From Planctomycetaceae bacterium (GTDB lineage: Bacteria > Planctomycetota > Planctomycetia > Planctomycetales > Planctomycetaceae): 64,000 nt of DNA. Numbering within the stretch: the first letter of the stretch is position 1; every line of letters starts with the position of its first letter. The stretch spans positions 35,249 through 99,248 of the forward strand of contig PBSL01000058.1 of NCBI GenBank assembly GCA_002726205.1. The letters are read 5' to 3'. Below, piece by piece: positions 36,966-46,090 of this stretch. Under the pieces are notes generated by a model. The model did no database searches. It was not told the DNA's origin and saw only the letters and a program-made list of their open reading frames with translations. The position numbers were made by a program, and so were the translations under genes.

Positions 36966-37461
36966 TCTCCTCGAGCGGACGATCCTGGCCGTCGGTTGCG
37001 GCCTGCCCGATTGCCAGCAGGTTCTGCAGGCTTTCGTCGTCGGCCGTCTGGCCGAAGGCGGTGTACTGGCGGTCGAGGTGGGGAACGCGGGCGAGGCAGA
37101 GGAAGACCTGGGATCCGGCCGAGTTGGGGTCGTTGGTGCGAGCCATCGACATGACACCGGCCTCGTGCAACCGGTCGTTGAACTCGGCATCGATCGTGTA
37201 ACCTGGTCCCCCGGTTCCGGTTCCCTGTGGGCAGCCGACCTGGGCCATGAACCCGGCGATGACCCGGTGAAAGACGATGCCGTCGTAGTATCCAATTCGA
37301 GCAAGACCGATCAGGTTACGGCAGTGCCCGGGGGCCACGTCGGGCCAGAGATCCAGGGTGATCCGTCCCGTGGTCGTCTGGAACTCGACCTGGTAATCGG
37401 TTGTCGAAAGATCGATTTCTTCCAACGCCTTGTCCACTTCCTCGCGGCGATTTTCTGCCAT
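36925..37461 (-). CDS. Cyclophilin-type peptidyl-prolyl cis-trans isomerase
   Basis: This 178-aa cyclophilin catalyses proline isomerisation during folding. The catalytic region YYDGIVFHRVIAGFMAQVGCPQGTGTGGPGY and the following VMSMARTNDPNSAGSQVFLCLA are typical. No signal peptide is present, so a cytoplasmic location is expected. The first 25 residues are a charged helix not usually found in the family. The 3' end overlaps the MOSC gene (36925-36965), with stop codons facing each other. Confidence 0.93.
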   Translation of the reverse strand: MAENRREEVDKALEEIDLSTTDYQVEFQTTTGRITLDLWPDVAPGHCRNLIGLARIGYYDGIVFHRVIAGFMAQVGCPQGTGTGGPGYTIDAEFNDRLHEAGVMSMARTNDPNSAGSQVFLCLARVPHLDRQYTAFGQTADDESLQNLLAIGQAATDGQDRPLEEIRIETGRVIETPR

Positions 37462-37547
37462 GATCGGTCCCGTCAGATCCAGGGGAAACTCGAATGGTAA
37501 GCGGTCGGATGGCCGGTCGCCAGTAAGCGACGATTTGACCGGGAGGG

Positions 37548-40500
37548 TCAGCCCGGTCCAACGCCACCGCCGCCGGGGGTGCGGATCGTCAGGATGTCGC
37601 CGGCGCTGGCATCGATCTGCACCTTGCCACCGAGGTCCTGCTCGACATCATCCCCGTCGCGAAGCAGGGTGTTTTCGCCCAGTTGGCCCGACCCGCCGCC
37701 GTCGAGTCCGAAGGGGGCGTGGGGGCCGCGTCGTTCCGAGAGGATCGAGACCGAAAGCGGCTTGAGGAATTCGATGCGGCGAACGATCCCGGCACCTCCC
37801 CGATGACGGCCGGCACCGCCGGATCCGTGGCGGATCGAGAACTCGTGGAGCCGTACCGGGTAACGACGCTCGATCACCTCGACGTCGGTCAATCGCGTGT
37901 TGGTCATGTGGGTGTGAATGGCGTCGGTGCCGGCGGCGGTCGGCGTGGCCCCGGCACCGCCGCAGATCGTCTCGTAGTACCCGAACGTCTCGTCCCCGAA
38001 CGTCAGGTTGTTCATCGTGCCCTGGCTGGCGGCGGCCACCCCGAGAGCTCCCAGCAGCGTGTCGACGACCCGCTGGCTGGTCTCGACGTTGCCGCCGACG
38101 ACCGCGGCCGACTCGGCCGGGTTGGCCTGCTCGGGCGGGTTCAGCAGGCACTCGGGCAGTTCAATCGTGACCGGCTCCAGCACCCCGCTGTTGAGCGGGA
38201 TGTCCTCGGCGATCAGGCAGCGAAAGACATACAGGCAGGCCGCGGTGACGATGGCCCGGTTGGCATTGAGATTCGAGTCCATGACCGGGCCGGTGCCGCT
38301 GAAGTCCACCCTGGCAGTTTCTCCGTCGATCGAGATCGCGACACAGATCGGGGATCCGTTGTCGAGGTGATCGGTGCGCCGCATCGTACCGTCGGGGATC
38401 CCGGCCAGGGCCAGCCTCATTTTTCGGGAGGCCGCCTGCTGGATGTGACTCATGTAGGCCTGCACGACCGGCAGGGTGTAGCGTTCGACCAGTCGGCGGA
38501 GTTGTTCCACGCCGCTGTTGTTGGCCGCGACCTGGGCCGAGACATCGGCAAGGTTGTCGCCGATGCTGCGACTGGGGAATTCCCCGTTGCCCAGCAGTTG
38601 CTCGAGTTCGGTCTCACGGGATCTGCCTGCATCGACCAGCCGAAAGTTGCGGATCAGCACGCCTTCCTCGCCGAGGTTCTTCGAGAAGGGAGGCATGCTG
38701 CCAGGGACGATCCCGCCGATCTCGGCGTGGTGGGCCCGGCTGGCGGTGAAGAACAGCAGTTGACCGCTTTCGGGGTCATGGACCGGGGTGATCACAGTGA
38801 CATCCGGCAGGTGGGATCCACCGCGATAGGGATCGTTGGTGACAAAGACGTCCCCGGCGACCATCCCGGGGTTGTCGGCCAGGATTCGCTTGACCGTCTC
38901 GCTCATCGCTCCCAGGTGAACCGGGATGTGGGGTGCGTTGACGACCAGGTCACCGTCGGTCGAGAAGATGGCACAACTGAAATCGAGCCGCTCCTTGACG
39001 TTGGTCGAGAAACTGGTGCGTTGCAGTGTCAGGCCCATCTGCTCGGCAATCGATGCGAAGAGGTTGTTGAAGATCTCCAGCATCACCGGGTCGGCTGTGG
39101 TCGAAACATCACTGGCCGCGGTTTCGTCGGATTGCCGACGGATGTGCACTTCGTCTCGAATCGTGATCCCGGCCGTGTAGCCGGGTTCGATCACGACCGT
39201 CGAGGTGGATTCGCAGAGGATCGCGGGGCCGTCGATCCGGTCACCGGGATGCAGGTCATTCCTGAGAAAGACTGCGGTCTGGTGAGGCTGGCCATCAAAG
39301 ACGGTTTCGGTCAACGATCGAGGTTGCGGGACCCTCTCGCGGGCATCGGTTGTCTCCAGCGGGGGGTCGGCGGTGGTCCCGATCACCTCGACGCGTGCCG
39401 CGGTGATCTCCAGTTGCCGCGCCCGGTGGACATATCCGTAGAGTTGCTGGTGCAGTTGTGCGTAGCGGGACGCGTAGTCACCGTCGTCGGGCCGTGGAAC
39501 GGCGATGGCCGCCTCGACGCCCTGGTAGCGAATCTCCAGCGTTCGCAGCGGGCGAGCAATCCGTTCATCGAGAACACCCTCGGCCCGGACTTCCTCGCTG
39601 GCCTGGTCTTCGAGTTCAGCGAACACCTCTTCAAGATCGGCGAGGGTCTCATCGTCAAACGGTCGCAGCACCGACCGCTCGGCAAATCGGCGGACGTCGG
39701 CCAGGCCCATTCCGTAGGCGCTGAGAATTCCCGCAAATGGGTGCACCAGCACGTCCTGGATTCCCAGTTCAGCGGCGATGCTGCAGGCGTGCTGGGCGCC
39801 GGCACCTCCAAAAGTCACCAGAACGTAATCGGCCGGGTCGTAGCCCTTGGCGACCGAGATGTTGCGGATGGCCCGAACCATGTTGGCGTTGGCGATCTGG
39901 ACAAATCCCTCGGCCAGTTCCGTCGGTGTGTAACGTCGCCCCATCGGCGAATCGGCGATCTGTTCGCAGAGCGTCTCCAGTCGCCTGGTAACAACGGCGG
40001 TGTCCAGCGGGAAAGGGAATCGTTCCGGAAGAACCCGGCCGAGATGGACGTTGATATCGGTGACCGTCAAAGGCCCTCCACGCCCGTAGCAGGCCGGTCC
40101 CGGATCGGCGCCCGCGCTCGAGGGACCGACGGCCAGCTTGACGCCATCGAAATGGCAGATGCTACCGCCACCGGCCGCGACCGTTTCGATTGCCAGCATC
40201 GGCGAGACGATTCGGACACCGGCCTTTCGCGTCTCGAATTCCCGTTCGTAGCTCCCGTCGTAGCGTGACACGTCGGTACTTGTACCGCCCATGTCGAATC
40301 CGATCGAATGAGAGAACCCGGCCCGTTCGGCGATCCGTGAAAAACCGATCACCCCCCCCGCGGGTCCCGAGAGAATGCTGTCCTTGCCGACAAAACGGTC
40401 GGCATCGATCAGGCCTCCGGCCGAGGTCATGATCTTCAGTGAACTCGCACCGAGAGACTCGCGGAGTCGGGAAACATACTGCCGGAGAATCGGGTTGAGG

Positions 40501-41354
40501 TAGGCATCGACGAGCGTCGTGTCGGTGCGACTGACGACCTTGATCAATGGCGACAATCGGCTCGAACGGCTGACTTCCTCGAACCCGGCCTCGCGGGCAA
40601 CACGCTCGACTTGCAACTCGTGTTCGGGGTTTGCGAAGGAGTGCAGCAGGCAGATTGCGACCGATTCGATTCCGGCCGCTCTTGCCGCGCTCAATTCTGC
40701 GGCGACCGAGTCCAGCCCGGGTGGTCGCAGCACACTGCCCTCCGCGTCGATCCGCTCGTCAACTTCCACGACTCGTTCGAACAAGGGTTCGGGCTTGTGG
40801 ATCACGAGATCAAACAGTCGCGGTCGATCCTGGTTGCCGATCAGCGGCACGTCGGCAAACCCCCGGGTTGTGACCAGTACGGTCCGTGCGCCCTCACGGG
40901 TCAGCAGGGCGTTGGTGCCGCGGGTGGTACCAAGCCGAACCTGTATCTCAGGAATTGGCTCGTCGAGTCGCAGGGCCAGCGTCCGGCGGATTGCCAGGAT
41001 TGGGGCCTCCTCGGGAGACACCAGCTCGTAGACCGTTGCGGGAGTGACCGATGCCGGCAGCGGCTGGTCAATCGTCAATCGGCCCGTTGCGGCATCGAAC
41101 GCGGTGACACGGGCCTCGACCAACGGCTGGCCGGCCGGGTCCAGGCACCGCAACGGGTAACCGACCCAGAAGTCGTCGGGGTCGGATCGACGTGACGGAT
41201 CCAGTAGCCCATCCGGTCCGATCAGCTCCTGAAGCTGTCCCTTGGTGACGGCAGAACTGAGAACTTTCTGCGCGATGAGGTCGTCATCCGGGGCACGGGC
41301 GATGCAGTCGGTAAAGGTACCGCCGACGTCGATCCAGAATTCCCAGGGCTTCAT
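37548..41354 (-). CDS. 5-oxoprolinase (HyuA-HyuB fusion, ATP-hydrolysing)
   Basis: This 1268-aa fused protein opens 5-oxoproline to glutamate with ATP. Residues 1-700 are the HyuA-like half: IDVGGTFTDCIARAPDD near the start, GFDMGGTSTDVSRYDG near residue 350. Residues from about 730 are the HyuB-like half: DPVMLEIFNNLFASIAEQMG, ending in SGDILTIRTPGGGGVGPG. The ATG at 41354 opens directly into MKPWEFWIDVGGT. The frame also runs upstream to 41909, but that extension overlaps the EndoIII-like gene. Alternative substrates such as hydantoins cannot be excluded. Confidence 0.93.
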   Translation of the reverse strand: MKPWEFWIDVGGTFTDCIARAPDDDLIAQKVLSSAVTKGQLQELIGPDGLLDPSRRSDPDDFWVGYPLRCLDPAGQPLVEARVTAFDAATGRLTIDQPLPASVTPATVYELVSPEEAPILAIRRTLALRLDEPIPEIQVRLGTTRGTNALLTREGARTVLVTTRGFADVPLIGNQDRPRLFDLVIHKPEPLFERVVEVDERIDAEGSVLRPPGLDSVAAELSAARAAGIESVAICLLHSFANPEHELQVERVAREAGFEEVSRSSRLSPLIKVVSRTDTTLVDAYLNPILRQYVSRLRESLGASSLKIMTSAGGLIDADRFVGKDSILSGPAGGVIGFSRIAERAGFSHSIGFDMGGTSTDVSRYDGSYEREFETRKAGVRIVSPMLAIETVAAGGGSICHFDGVKLAVGPSSAGADPGPACYGRGGPLTVTDINVHLGRVLPERFPFPLDTAVVTRRLETLCEQIADSPMGRRYTPTELAEGFVQIANANMVRAIRNISVAKGYDPADYVLVTFGGAGAQHACSIAAELGIQDVLVHPFAGILSAYGMGLADVRRFAERSVLRPFDDETLADLEEVFAELEDQASEEVRAEGVLDERIARPLRTLEIRYQGVEAAIAVPRPDDGDYASRYAQLHQQLYGYVHRARQLEITAARVEVIGTTADPPLETTDARERVPQPRSLTETVFDGQPHQTAVFLRNDLHPGDRIDGPAILCESTSTVVIEPGYTAGITIRDEVHIRRQSDETAASDVSTTADPVMLEIFNNLFASIAEQMGLTLQRTSFSTNVKERLDFSCAIFSTDGDLVVNAPHIPVHLGAMSETVKRILADNPGMVAGDVFVTNDPYRGGSHLPDVTVITPVHDPESGQLLFFTASRAHHAEIGGIVPGSMPPFSKNLGEEGVLIRNFRLVDAGRSRETELEQLLGNGEFPSRSIGDNLADVSAQVAANNSGVEQLRRLVERYTLPVVQAYMSHIQQAASRKMRLALAGIPDGTMRRTDHLDNGSPICVAISIDGETARVDFSGTGPVMDSNLNANRAIVTAACLYVFRCLIAEDIPLNSGVLEPVTIELPECLLNPPEQANPAESAAVVGGNVETSQRVVDTLLGALGVAAASQGTMNNLTFGDETFGYYETICGGAGATPTAAGTDAIHTHMTNTRLTDVEVIERRYPVRLHEFSIRHGSGGAGRHRGGAGIVRRIEFLKPLSVSILSERRGPHAPFGLDGGGSGQLGENTLLRDGDDVEQDLGGKVQIDASAGDILTIRTPGGGGVGPG

Positions 41355-41479
41355 GGTTTTCCTATTTAGTGGTCCGATGGGGTTCCCGGCAAGCGCGGGA
41401 GCCAGGCGGTTGCCCGCTGGAACATCGACCGCCATGATGAGCAACCCTTCGCACAAGAGCCAGTTCGGGACAGACCGTG

Positions 41480-42136
41480 ATGAGCAGTCAACGATTGGGA
41501 GAAGCGATCGAGTTGCTGCGATCCGTCTATGGGATGAGCCCTTCCGGACTGGCCGAAGGGGCTCCCGGCCGTTGGAAGACATTGCTCGAAGTCGTCGCCG
41601 GCACGCCCGGGAAAGACAAAGATGGTGAGTCGGGAATCGCGTTGACCGAGCCGGACGCCGTCCTGGAATCGCCCCCGGAGGTCGTGCGCGACACGCTGAA
41701 ACGGACCGGTCGTGATCCGCGGCGGGCCGTAGCGCTGCAGGCACTGGCCGGGTGGTGGCCCGGCGATCTGCCTCAACCCGAGTGGTGCGAAGCGGAGGTT
41801 GCCCGTCGTGCCGAATTGACCGGAATCCGTGGTATCGGTCCCGAACTGGTTGACCGGATCCTGCTGTTCGTTCTGGGAATCCGCACGATGCCGCTCTCGC
41901 GCGGACCACTCCGCGTGGTCTGCCGTCACGGGTGGTGTGGAATGGAATCCGAATACGAGGAGTGGCAGCACATTTTCCACCAGGCCTCAGGGGTTTCCGG
42001 CACGTCGCTGGAGAAGATCGTCGTCCTTTTCAACCGCGTTGGACGGGATCATTGTGGATCCCAACCCCGTTGTGACGGGTGCCCGCTGGAGTCGTTGTTG
42101 CCGGAAAGTGGCGTCTGCGAACCGGAAGGTCCTTGA
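41480..42136 (+). CDS. EndoIII-like HhH-GPD protein with altered catalytic residues
   Basis: The 218-aa protein has the endonuclease III fold. The helix-hairpin-helix is LTGIRGIGPELVDRIL (113-128). In active family members the loop usually has Lys (GxGxKTA) and the following strand has the catalytic Asp (VDxxxxR). Here the loop reads GIGPELVD, and the strand reads TMPLSRGPLRVVCRHGW, with Ser140 where Asp is expected. A C-terminal Cys set (HCGSQPRCDGC, then GVC) resembles the 4Fe-4S loop but the spacing is altered (x5, x2, x11). It probably binds DNA, but classic lyase activity is doubtful. Start ATG 41480. Confidence 0.75.
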   Translation: MSSQRLGEAIELLRSVYGMSPSGLAEGAPGRWKTLLEVVAGTPGKDKDGESGIALTEPDAVLESPPEVVRDTLKRTGRDPRRAVALQALAGWWPGDLPQPEWCEAEVARRAELTGIRGIGPELVDRILLFVLGIRTMPLSRGPLRVVCRHGWCGMESEYEEWQHIFHQASGVSGTSLEKIVVLFNRVGRDHCGSQPRCDGCPLESLLPESGVCEPEGP

Positions 42137-42369
42137 CCAAAGTGTCCTAAGTGCTTTGGTAGAGACGACATGCGTCTTGTGATCTGGTCGGGTCCTACGA
42201 CCCTCAGAATCCGTACAGTTTCCCGTTCTTGACGTGCTTTTCTATCCGGTGAAGTCTTTTCAATTTCTCTGATCCGAATTGTGGCCCATATAGGGTTGCG
42301 GCCAAACGTGTTCTGTGCCGCGACCTTTCCACAAGAAATATCCGGCCTGCGGGGCCGGGGAGTCGGGCC

Positions 42370-43596
42370 ATGACCAAGGAAACGTCACATTGGGATCTGG
42401 TCGTCATCGGAGGTGAGCGCGAGGGCCACAATGTTGCGGCCGAGGCGGCCTCTCGCGGTGCCCGCGTGGCACTGGTCATGCCCGGATTTTCCGGTAATGG
42501 CCGGACCGTTGGGAATCAGCAGGTCAGGATCCTGACCGGGATGCCCCGTTTCGTCGGGCCCGGGGCACTCGAAGTCACAACGAAATCACAGTCGCTGCAG
42601 CTTTCCGCGGAAACGATCGTGATCGGGATCGGCAGTCGGCCCGAGAGTCCATCGTCGTTCCTGGTCGACAATCGGTTCGTGCTCGATGCCGATTCGTTCG
42701 AGCAGGCTGTGGGGGCGCATCGCGTGGCGATTGTCGGGGCCGGTCGTGACGGCCTGCAGGCGGCGACATTGCTGGCGAGCGTTGGTGTCGATGTCTCGAT
42801 CTTCGATCGACGTTACCGATTGCTCGAGGAGTCCGATTCGGAGTTGGTCGACTTGATGCTTGAATCGGTCGCCGGGGCGGGTGTCACGCTGCGATTGGGC
42901 GAGGACGTGGCCGGGGTCGAACCGACCGCGAGCGGGGCGAACGTGAGGTTAACTGGAGATGATTGCGAGTTCTTTGACCGGGCCGTGGTCTCGGTGGGGC
43001 GAAGAGGCAATACCGAATCACTGGACCTGGAGCGGATTGGTCTCGAGACCGACGAGCAGGGACGGCTGTGGTGTGACGAGCGATTCAAGACCTGGGTTGA
43101 ACCGATCCGGGCAGTGGGATCGGTCATCGGCTTCCCGGTCTCGCTGAGATGTTCTCTGGACCAGGGGGCACGTTGTGCGGTCGATGTGCTGTTTGCCGGA
43201 GGATTCGAGCGCCGCCCGGCGGACGCTGTGATGGTCAGTACCAGCCAGCCGGAGATCGCGCAGACCGGGCGGACGACCGAGGACCTGGTGGCCGGCGGGG
43301 TCGATTACCAGGCGGGCCGCGTCGGATTCGACCGAAAGGCAGCCAATTCCCTGAAATTGCTCTGGAATCGGCGCAGCGGTCGTGTGCTGGGTGCTCATGC
43401 CATGGGGCCCGATGTGACAGATTCGATCGGTCGGGTCGCAGCGGCGATGCGTCGATGCCTGACTGTCGACCGGTTGCTGTCGTCGTGCGAGAACGATCGA
43501 CTCCTTCGCCAGGCGGCAACGGCCGAGAGGTCTGACACCGTCGACGAGGAGGCCGTGGTCGAGCAGGGGTCGGCCTGGCGGATCGACGCGGTTTGA
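42370..43596 (+). CDS. Degenerate pyridine-nucleotide disulfide oxidoreductase family protein
   Basis: This 408-aa protein has the family fold nearest to SthA/Lpd-type flavoproteins (usual length about 465). The N-terminal FAD loop reads VVIGGEREGHNVAAEAA, and the section that would hold the redox CxxxxC region (about 60-90 residues) is missing. The NAD loop VAIVGAGRDGLQAATLLASVG at about 119 is good. The later FAD motif, normally YAVGDVIG, reads RAVGSVIGFP, with Ser251 for Asp. FAD binding and catalysis are therefore doubtful. It could be a sensor or pseudoenzyme. Confidence 0.75.
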   Translation: MTKETSHWDLVVIGGEREGHNVAAEAASRGARVALVMPGFSGNGRTVGNQQVRILTGMPRFVGPGALEVTTKSQSLQLSAETIVIGIGSRPESPSSFLVDNRFVLDADSFEQAVGAHRVAIVGAGRDGLQAATLLASVGVDVSIFDRRYRLLEESDSELVDLMLESVAGAGVTLRLGEDVAGVEPTASGANVRLTGDDCEFFDRAVVSVGRRGNTESLDLERIGLETDEQGRLWCDERFKTWVEPIRAVGSVIGFPVSLRCSLDQGARCAVDVLFAGGFERRPADAVMVSTSQPEIAQTGRTTEDLVAGGVDYQAGRVGFDRKAANSLKLLWNRRSGRVLGAHAMGPDVTDSIGRVAAAMRRCLTVDRLLSSCENDRLLRQAATAERSDTVDEEAVVEQGSAWRIDAV

Positions 43597-44583
43597 TCAA
43601 CCGCCGCCGGCTGCAGTCAGCGCACGTTGCAGATCGTCGGCCAGCGGGGCTTCGATACTGATCGCCTGTTCGGTGATCGGATGATCGAACTCCAGTGACG
43701 AGGCGTGCAGTGCCTGCCTGGCAAGGGGCGGGGCCGAGTGCTCGGCCGTCGAATCGGCCAGGCGGCGACCGTGGCGGTCCTCGCGAATTTGCCCGTGCGG
43801 GCCGTAGAACCGCTCGCCCAGGATCGGATGGCCGATCGCCGCGAGATGGACTCGAATCTGGTGCAGTCGTCCGGTCAGGGGACGAGCTTCGACCAGCGAG
43901 CAGCCGGAGAGTCGCCTGACAACGGTGAATTCCGTCGAGGCCGATCGCGGTGAGATGGCGTCGGGTTGTGCCGACATCAGGTTGGAATCCGGATCGCACA
44001 CGCGCCCGATCGGGGTGTCGATCGTCACGTTGTCGCGGGCGAGATGTCCTTCAACGAGTGCGAGGTAGGTCTTGGTGATCCGCCGTTGCTGAAAGCTGAT
44101 CGAGAGGTTGCGGTGAGCGAGGTGGTGTTTCGTGGTGATCAGGACTCCCGACGTGTCGCGGTCAAGACGGTGGACAATTCCGGGTCGCAACAGGCCGCGG
44201 ACGGCCGCATCGCCATCGAGGTGACATTGCAGGGCATTGACGACCGTGTCGGCGCGATCGACGGCGGCCGGATGGACGATCTGTCCTGCCGGTTTGTCGA
44301 TGGCCACAAGCCACCGGTCCTCGAAAAGTACACGAACCGGCAACGGGGCGGCTCGCAGGAGCTTGTCGGGTGGTTCGACAAGTCGGATCCGGATCTGCTG
44401 GCCGGGATAGACGCGGCGGTCGATCGAAACGACCGTTCCATCGACCTGGACCAGGCCGGCTTGTACGAGACGATGAATACGAAAACGGGTGTGGTTGCGG
44501 AGATTGCGTTGCAGGACCACGTCGACACGACGGCCGCTCAGGTATTTGTCCACCGCAAAGCACAGTTCCAGGGCAGTGGTCAT
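43597..44583 (-). CDS. RluA-family 23S rRNA/tRNA pseudouridine synthase
   Basis: This 328-aa pseudouridine synthase has an N-terminal S4-like RNA-binding domain (about 15-75, VDVVLQRNLRNHTRFRIHRLVQAGLVQVDG) and a catalytic domain with GIVHRLDRDTSGVLITTK, whose Asp is the nucleophile, plus RPLTGRLHQIRVHLAAIGHPILGE. Target position cannot be read from sequence. It is exactly tail to tail with the preceding gene: one stop ends at 43596 and the other at 43597. Confidence 0.92.
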   Translation of the reverse strand: MTTALELCFAVDKYLSGRRVDVVLQRNLRNHTRFRIHRLVQAGLVQVDGTVVSIDRRVYPGQQIRIRLVEPPDKLLRAAPLPVRVLFEDRWLVAIDKPAGQIVHPAAVDRADTVVNALQCHLDGDAAVRGLLRPGIVHRLDRDTSGVLITTKHHLAHRNLSISFQQRRITKTYLALVEGHLARDNVTIDTPIGRVCDPDSNLMSAQPDAISPRSASTEFTVVRRLSGCSLVEARPLTGRLHQIRVHLAAIGHPILGERFYGPHGQIREDRHGRRLADSTAEHSAPPLARQALHASSLEFDHPITEQAISIEAPLADDLQRALTAAGGG

Positions 44584-44709
44584 CAGAGACTTTCAGTCGA
44601 CATTGTGATTCTCAGTGGGCACAATGACTACAACGATCATAGCCCGTCGCCGTCGGATCGTCTTGTGTGAGACTTTAGACCGGAGGCGACACTGTAGGGG
44701 AGGAAGACC

Positions 44710-46038
44710 ATGGCATCCGTCAATCGCAGGAACTTCTTGACCGGTGCTGCCGCTGGTTTTGCGACGATTGGTTCGACTCGGCTGCAGGGTGAATCGAAAA
44801 AGGCCGGGGCGAACGAGCGGGTTCGTGTGGGGGTGGTCGGAGCCGGTGGTCGCGCCCTGTCGCTGAACCGGTCGTTTGCGGAGAACGCATTCGCCGAGAT
44901 CGTCACGATTGCCGATCTCGATCCCCGTCGGCTGCCTCGGGCCGTGGAGGATGTCTATCGTCTGCAGGGCAGCAAGCCGAAGACGACCAACGATTTCCGC
45001 CACCTGATCGACGATCCGTCGCTTGATGCCATCGTCGTCGGCACACCAGATCACTGGCACGCCATTCCCTCGATCATGGCCTGCCTGGCCGGCAAGGATG
45101 TCTATGTCGAAAAACCCGACAGCCACAACATCGTCGAGGGCATGCGAATGGTGGCCGCGATGCGCAAGCACAAGCGGATCATCCAGATGGGTTCGCAGCA
45201 TCGTTCCACCAAGCGACTGCAGTCGGCCTTGGAGTACATCAAGACCGGGGCGCTGGGGCGGTGCCTGGTGGCGAAGGCCTGGGAGAGTTCACGTCAGGGC
45301 AGTATTGGCCATCCCAAGGACAGCCGTGTCCCAGCAGGTATCAATTACGACATGTGGTGTGGTGCGGCACCGAAAAAGCCGTTCAACGTCAACCGGTTTC
45401 ATGGCCGCTGGCGGTGGTTCTTCGATTACGGCACAGGGGACCTGGGAAATGACGGCGTCCACCGGCTCGACATGGCGGTGGCCGCGTTTCAGGCCGCCTG
45501 CGAAGCCCAGGGAGAGAGCCCGCTGGGACTGCCGTCGGCGATCAGTGCCAGTGGCGGAAAGTGGTACTTTGATGACGCCCAGGAGTTCCCCGACACGCTG
45601 CAGGTGACCTACCAGTACGCGGGCCAGTCACCCAGGATCCTGACCTACGAGATGCGGGTCTGGTGTCCTTACCAGTACCTGGGAGAATCCGAGGGCTCGG
45701 CGGTCTTTGGAGACAAGGGTTACATCGTACTGGGCAACCGTCGGTGGCGGGCGTTTGACCGCAGCGGACAGGTGGCCGCCGGCGAGGGAGACAGCCACGA
45801 ACGACCACACGTGCAGAACTTCATCGAGTGCATCAAGAGTCGCAAGAAGCCCTACTGTGATCTTGAAACCGTTGGTCACCCGGCCAGTGTGCTTTGCCAT
45901 TCCGGCAACATCTCGGCGCGACTGGGTCGCCAGTTGCACCTTGATACGAAGACCGAGATGTTCAAGGACGACAAGCAGGCCAACGCCCTGAGGGGACGTC
46001 CCGAGTGGCGCAAGCCCTGGGTGTTGCCGGTGGTCTGA
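44710..46038 (+). CDS. Tat-exported Gfo/Idh/MocA-family oxidoreductase
   Basis: This 442-aa NAD(P)-dependent dehydrogenase starts with a Tat signal (NRRNFLTGAAAGFATIG) after a GGGGAGGAAG site. VRVGVVGAGGRAL is the dinucleotide loop and EKPDSHNIVEG carries the catalytic-motif Lys. Members oxidise sugars or related polyols. Like many planctomycete relatives it is predicted to act outside the cytoplasm with a tightly held cofactor. The substrate is unknown. The next gene, convergent, encodes a Tat sugar isomerase/epimerase. Confidence 0.9.
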   Translation: MASVNRRNFLTGAAAGFATIGSTRLQGESKKAGANERVRVGVVGAGGRALSLNRSFAENAFAEIVTIADLDPRRLPRAVEDVYRLQGSKPKTTNDFRHLIDDPSLDAIVVGTPDHWHAIPSIMACLAGKDVYVEKPDSHNIVEGMRMVAAMRKHKRIIQMGSQHRSTKRLQSALEYIKTGALGRCLVAKAWESSRQGSIGHPKDSRVPAGINYDMWCGAAPKKPFNVNRFHGRWRWFFDYGTGDLGNDGVHRLDMAVAAFQAACEAQGESPLGLPSAISASGGKWYFDDAQEFPDTLQVTYQYAGQSPRILTYEMRVWCPYQYLGESEGSAVFGDKGYIVLGNRRWRAFDRSGQVAAGEGDSHERPHVQNFIECIKSRKKPYCDLETVGHPASVLCHSGNISARLGRQLHLDTKTEMFKDDKQANALRGRPEWRKPWVLPVV

Positions 46039-46090
46039 GGGGCGAAGGCGACCGGTTCGCGGTGTTCTCGGCGCAAAGCCCTCAGCGGGG

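Noticed and set aside
37683..40268. Long plus-strand open frame opposite the 5-oxoprolinase gene
   Set aside because: It is the reverse of clear HyuA/HyuB motifs and has no recognisable domain of its own.
41355..41909. Upstream in-frame extension of the 5-oxoprolinase gene
   Set aside because: It overlaps the EndoIII-like gene on the other strand and the family begins at the MKPWEFWIDVGGT start.
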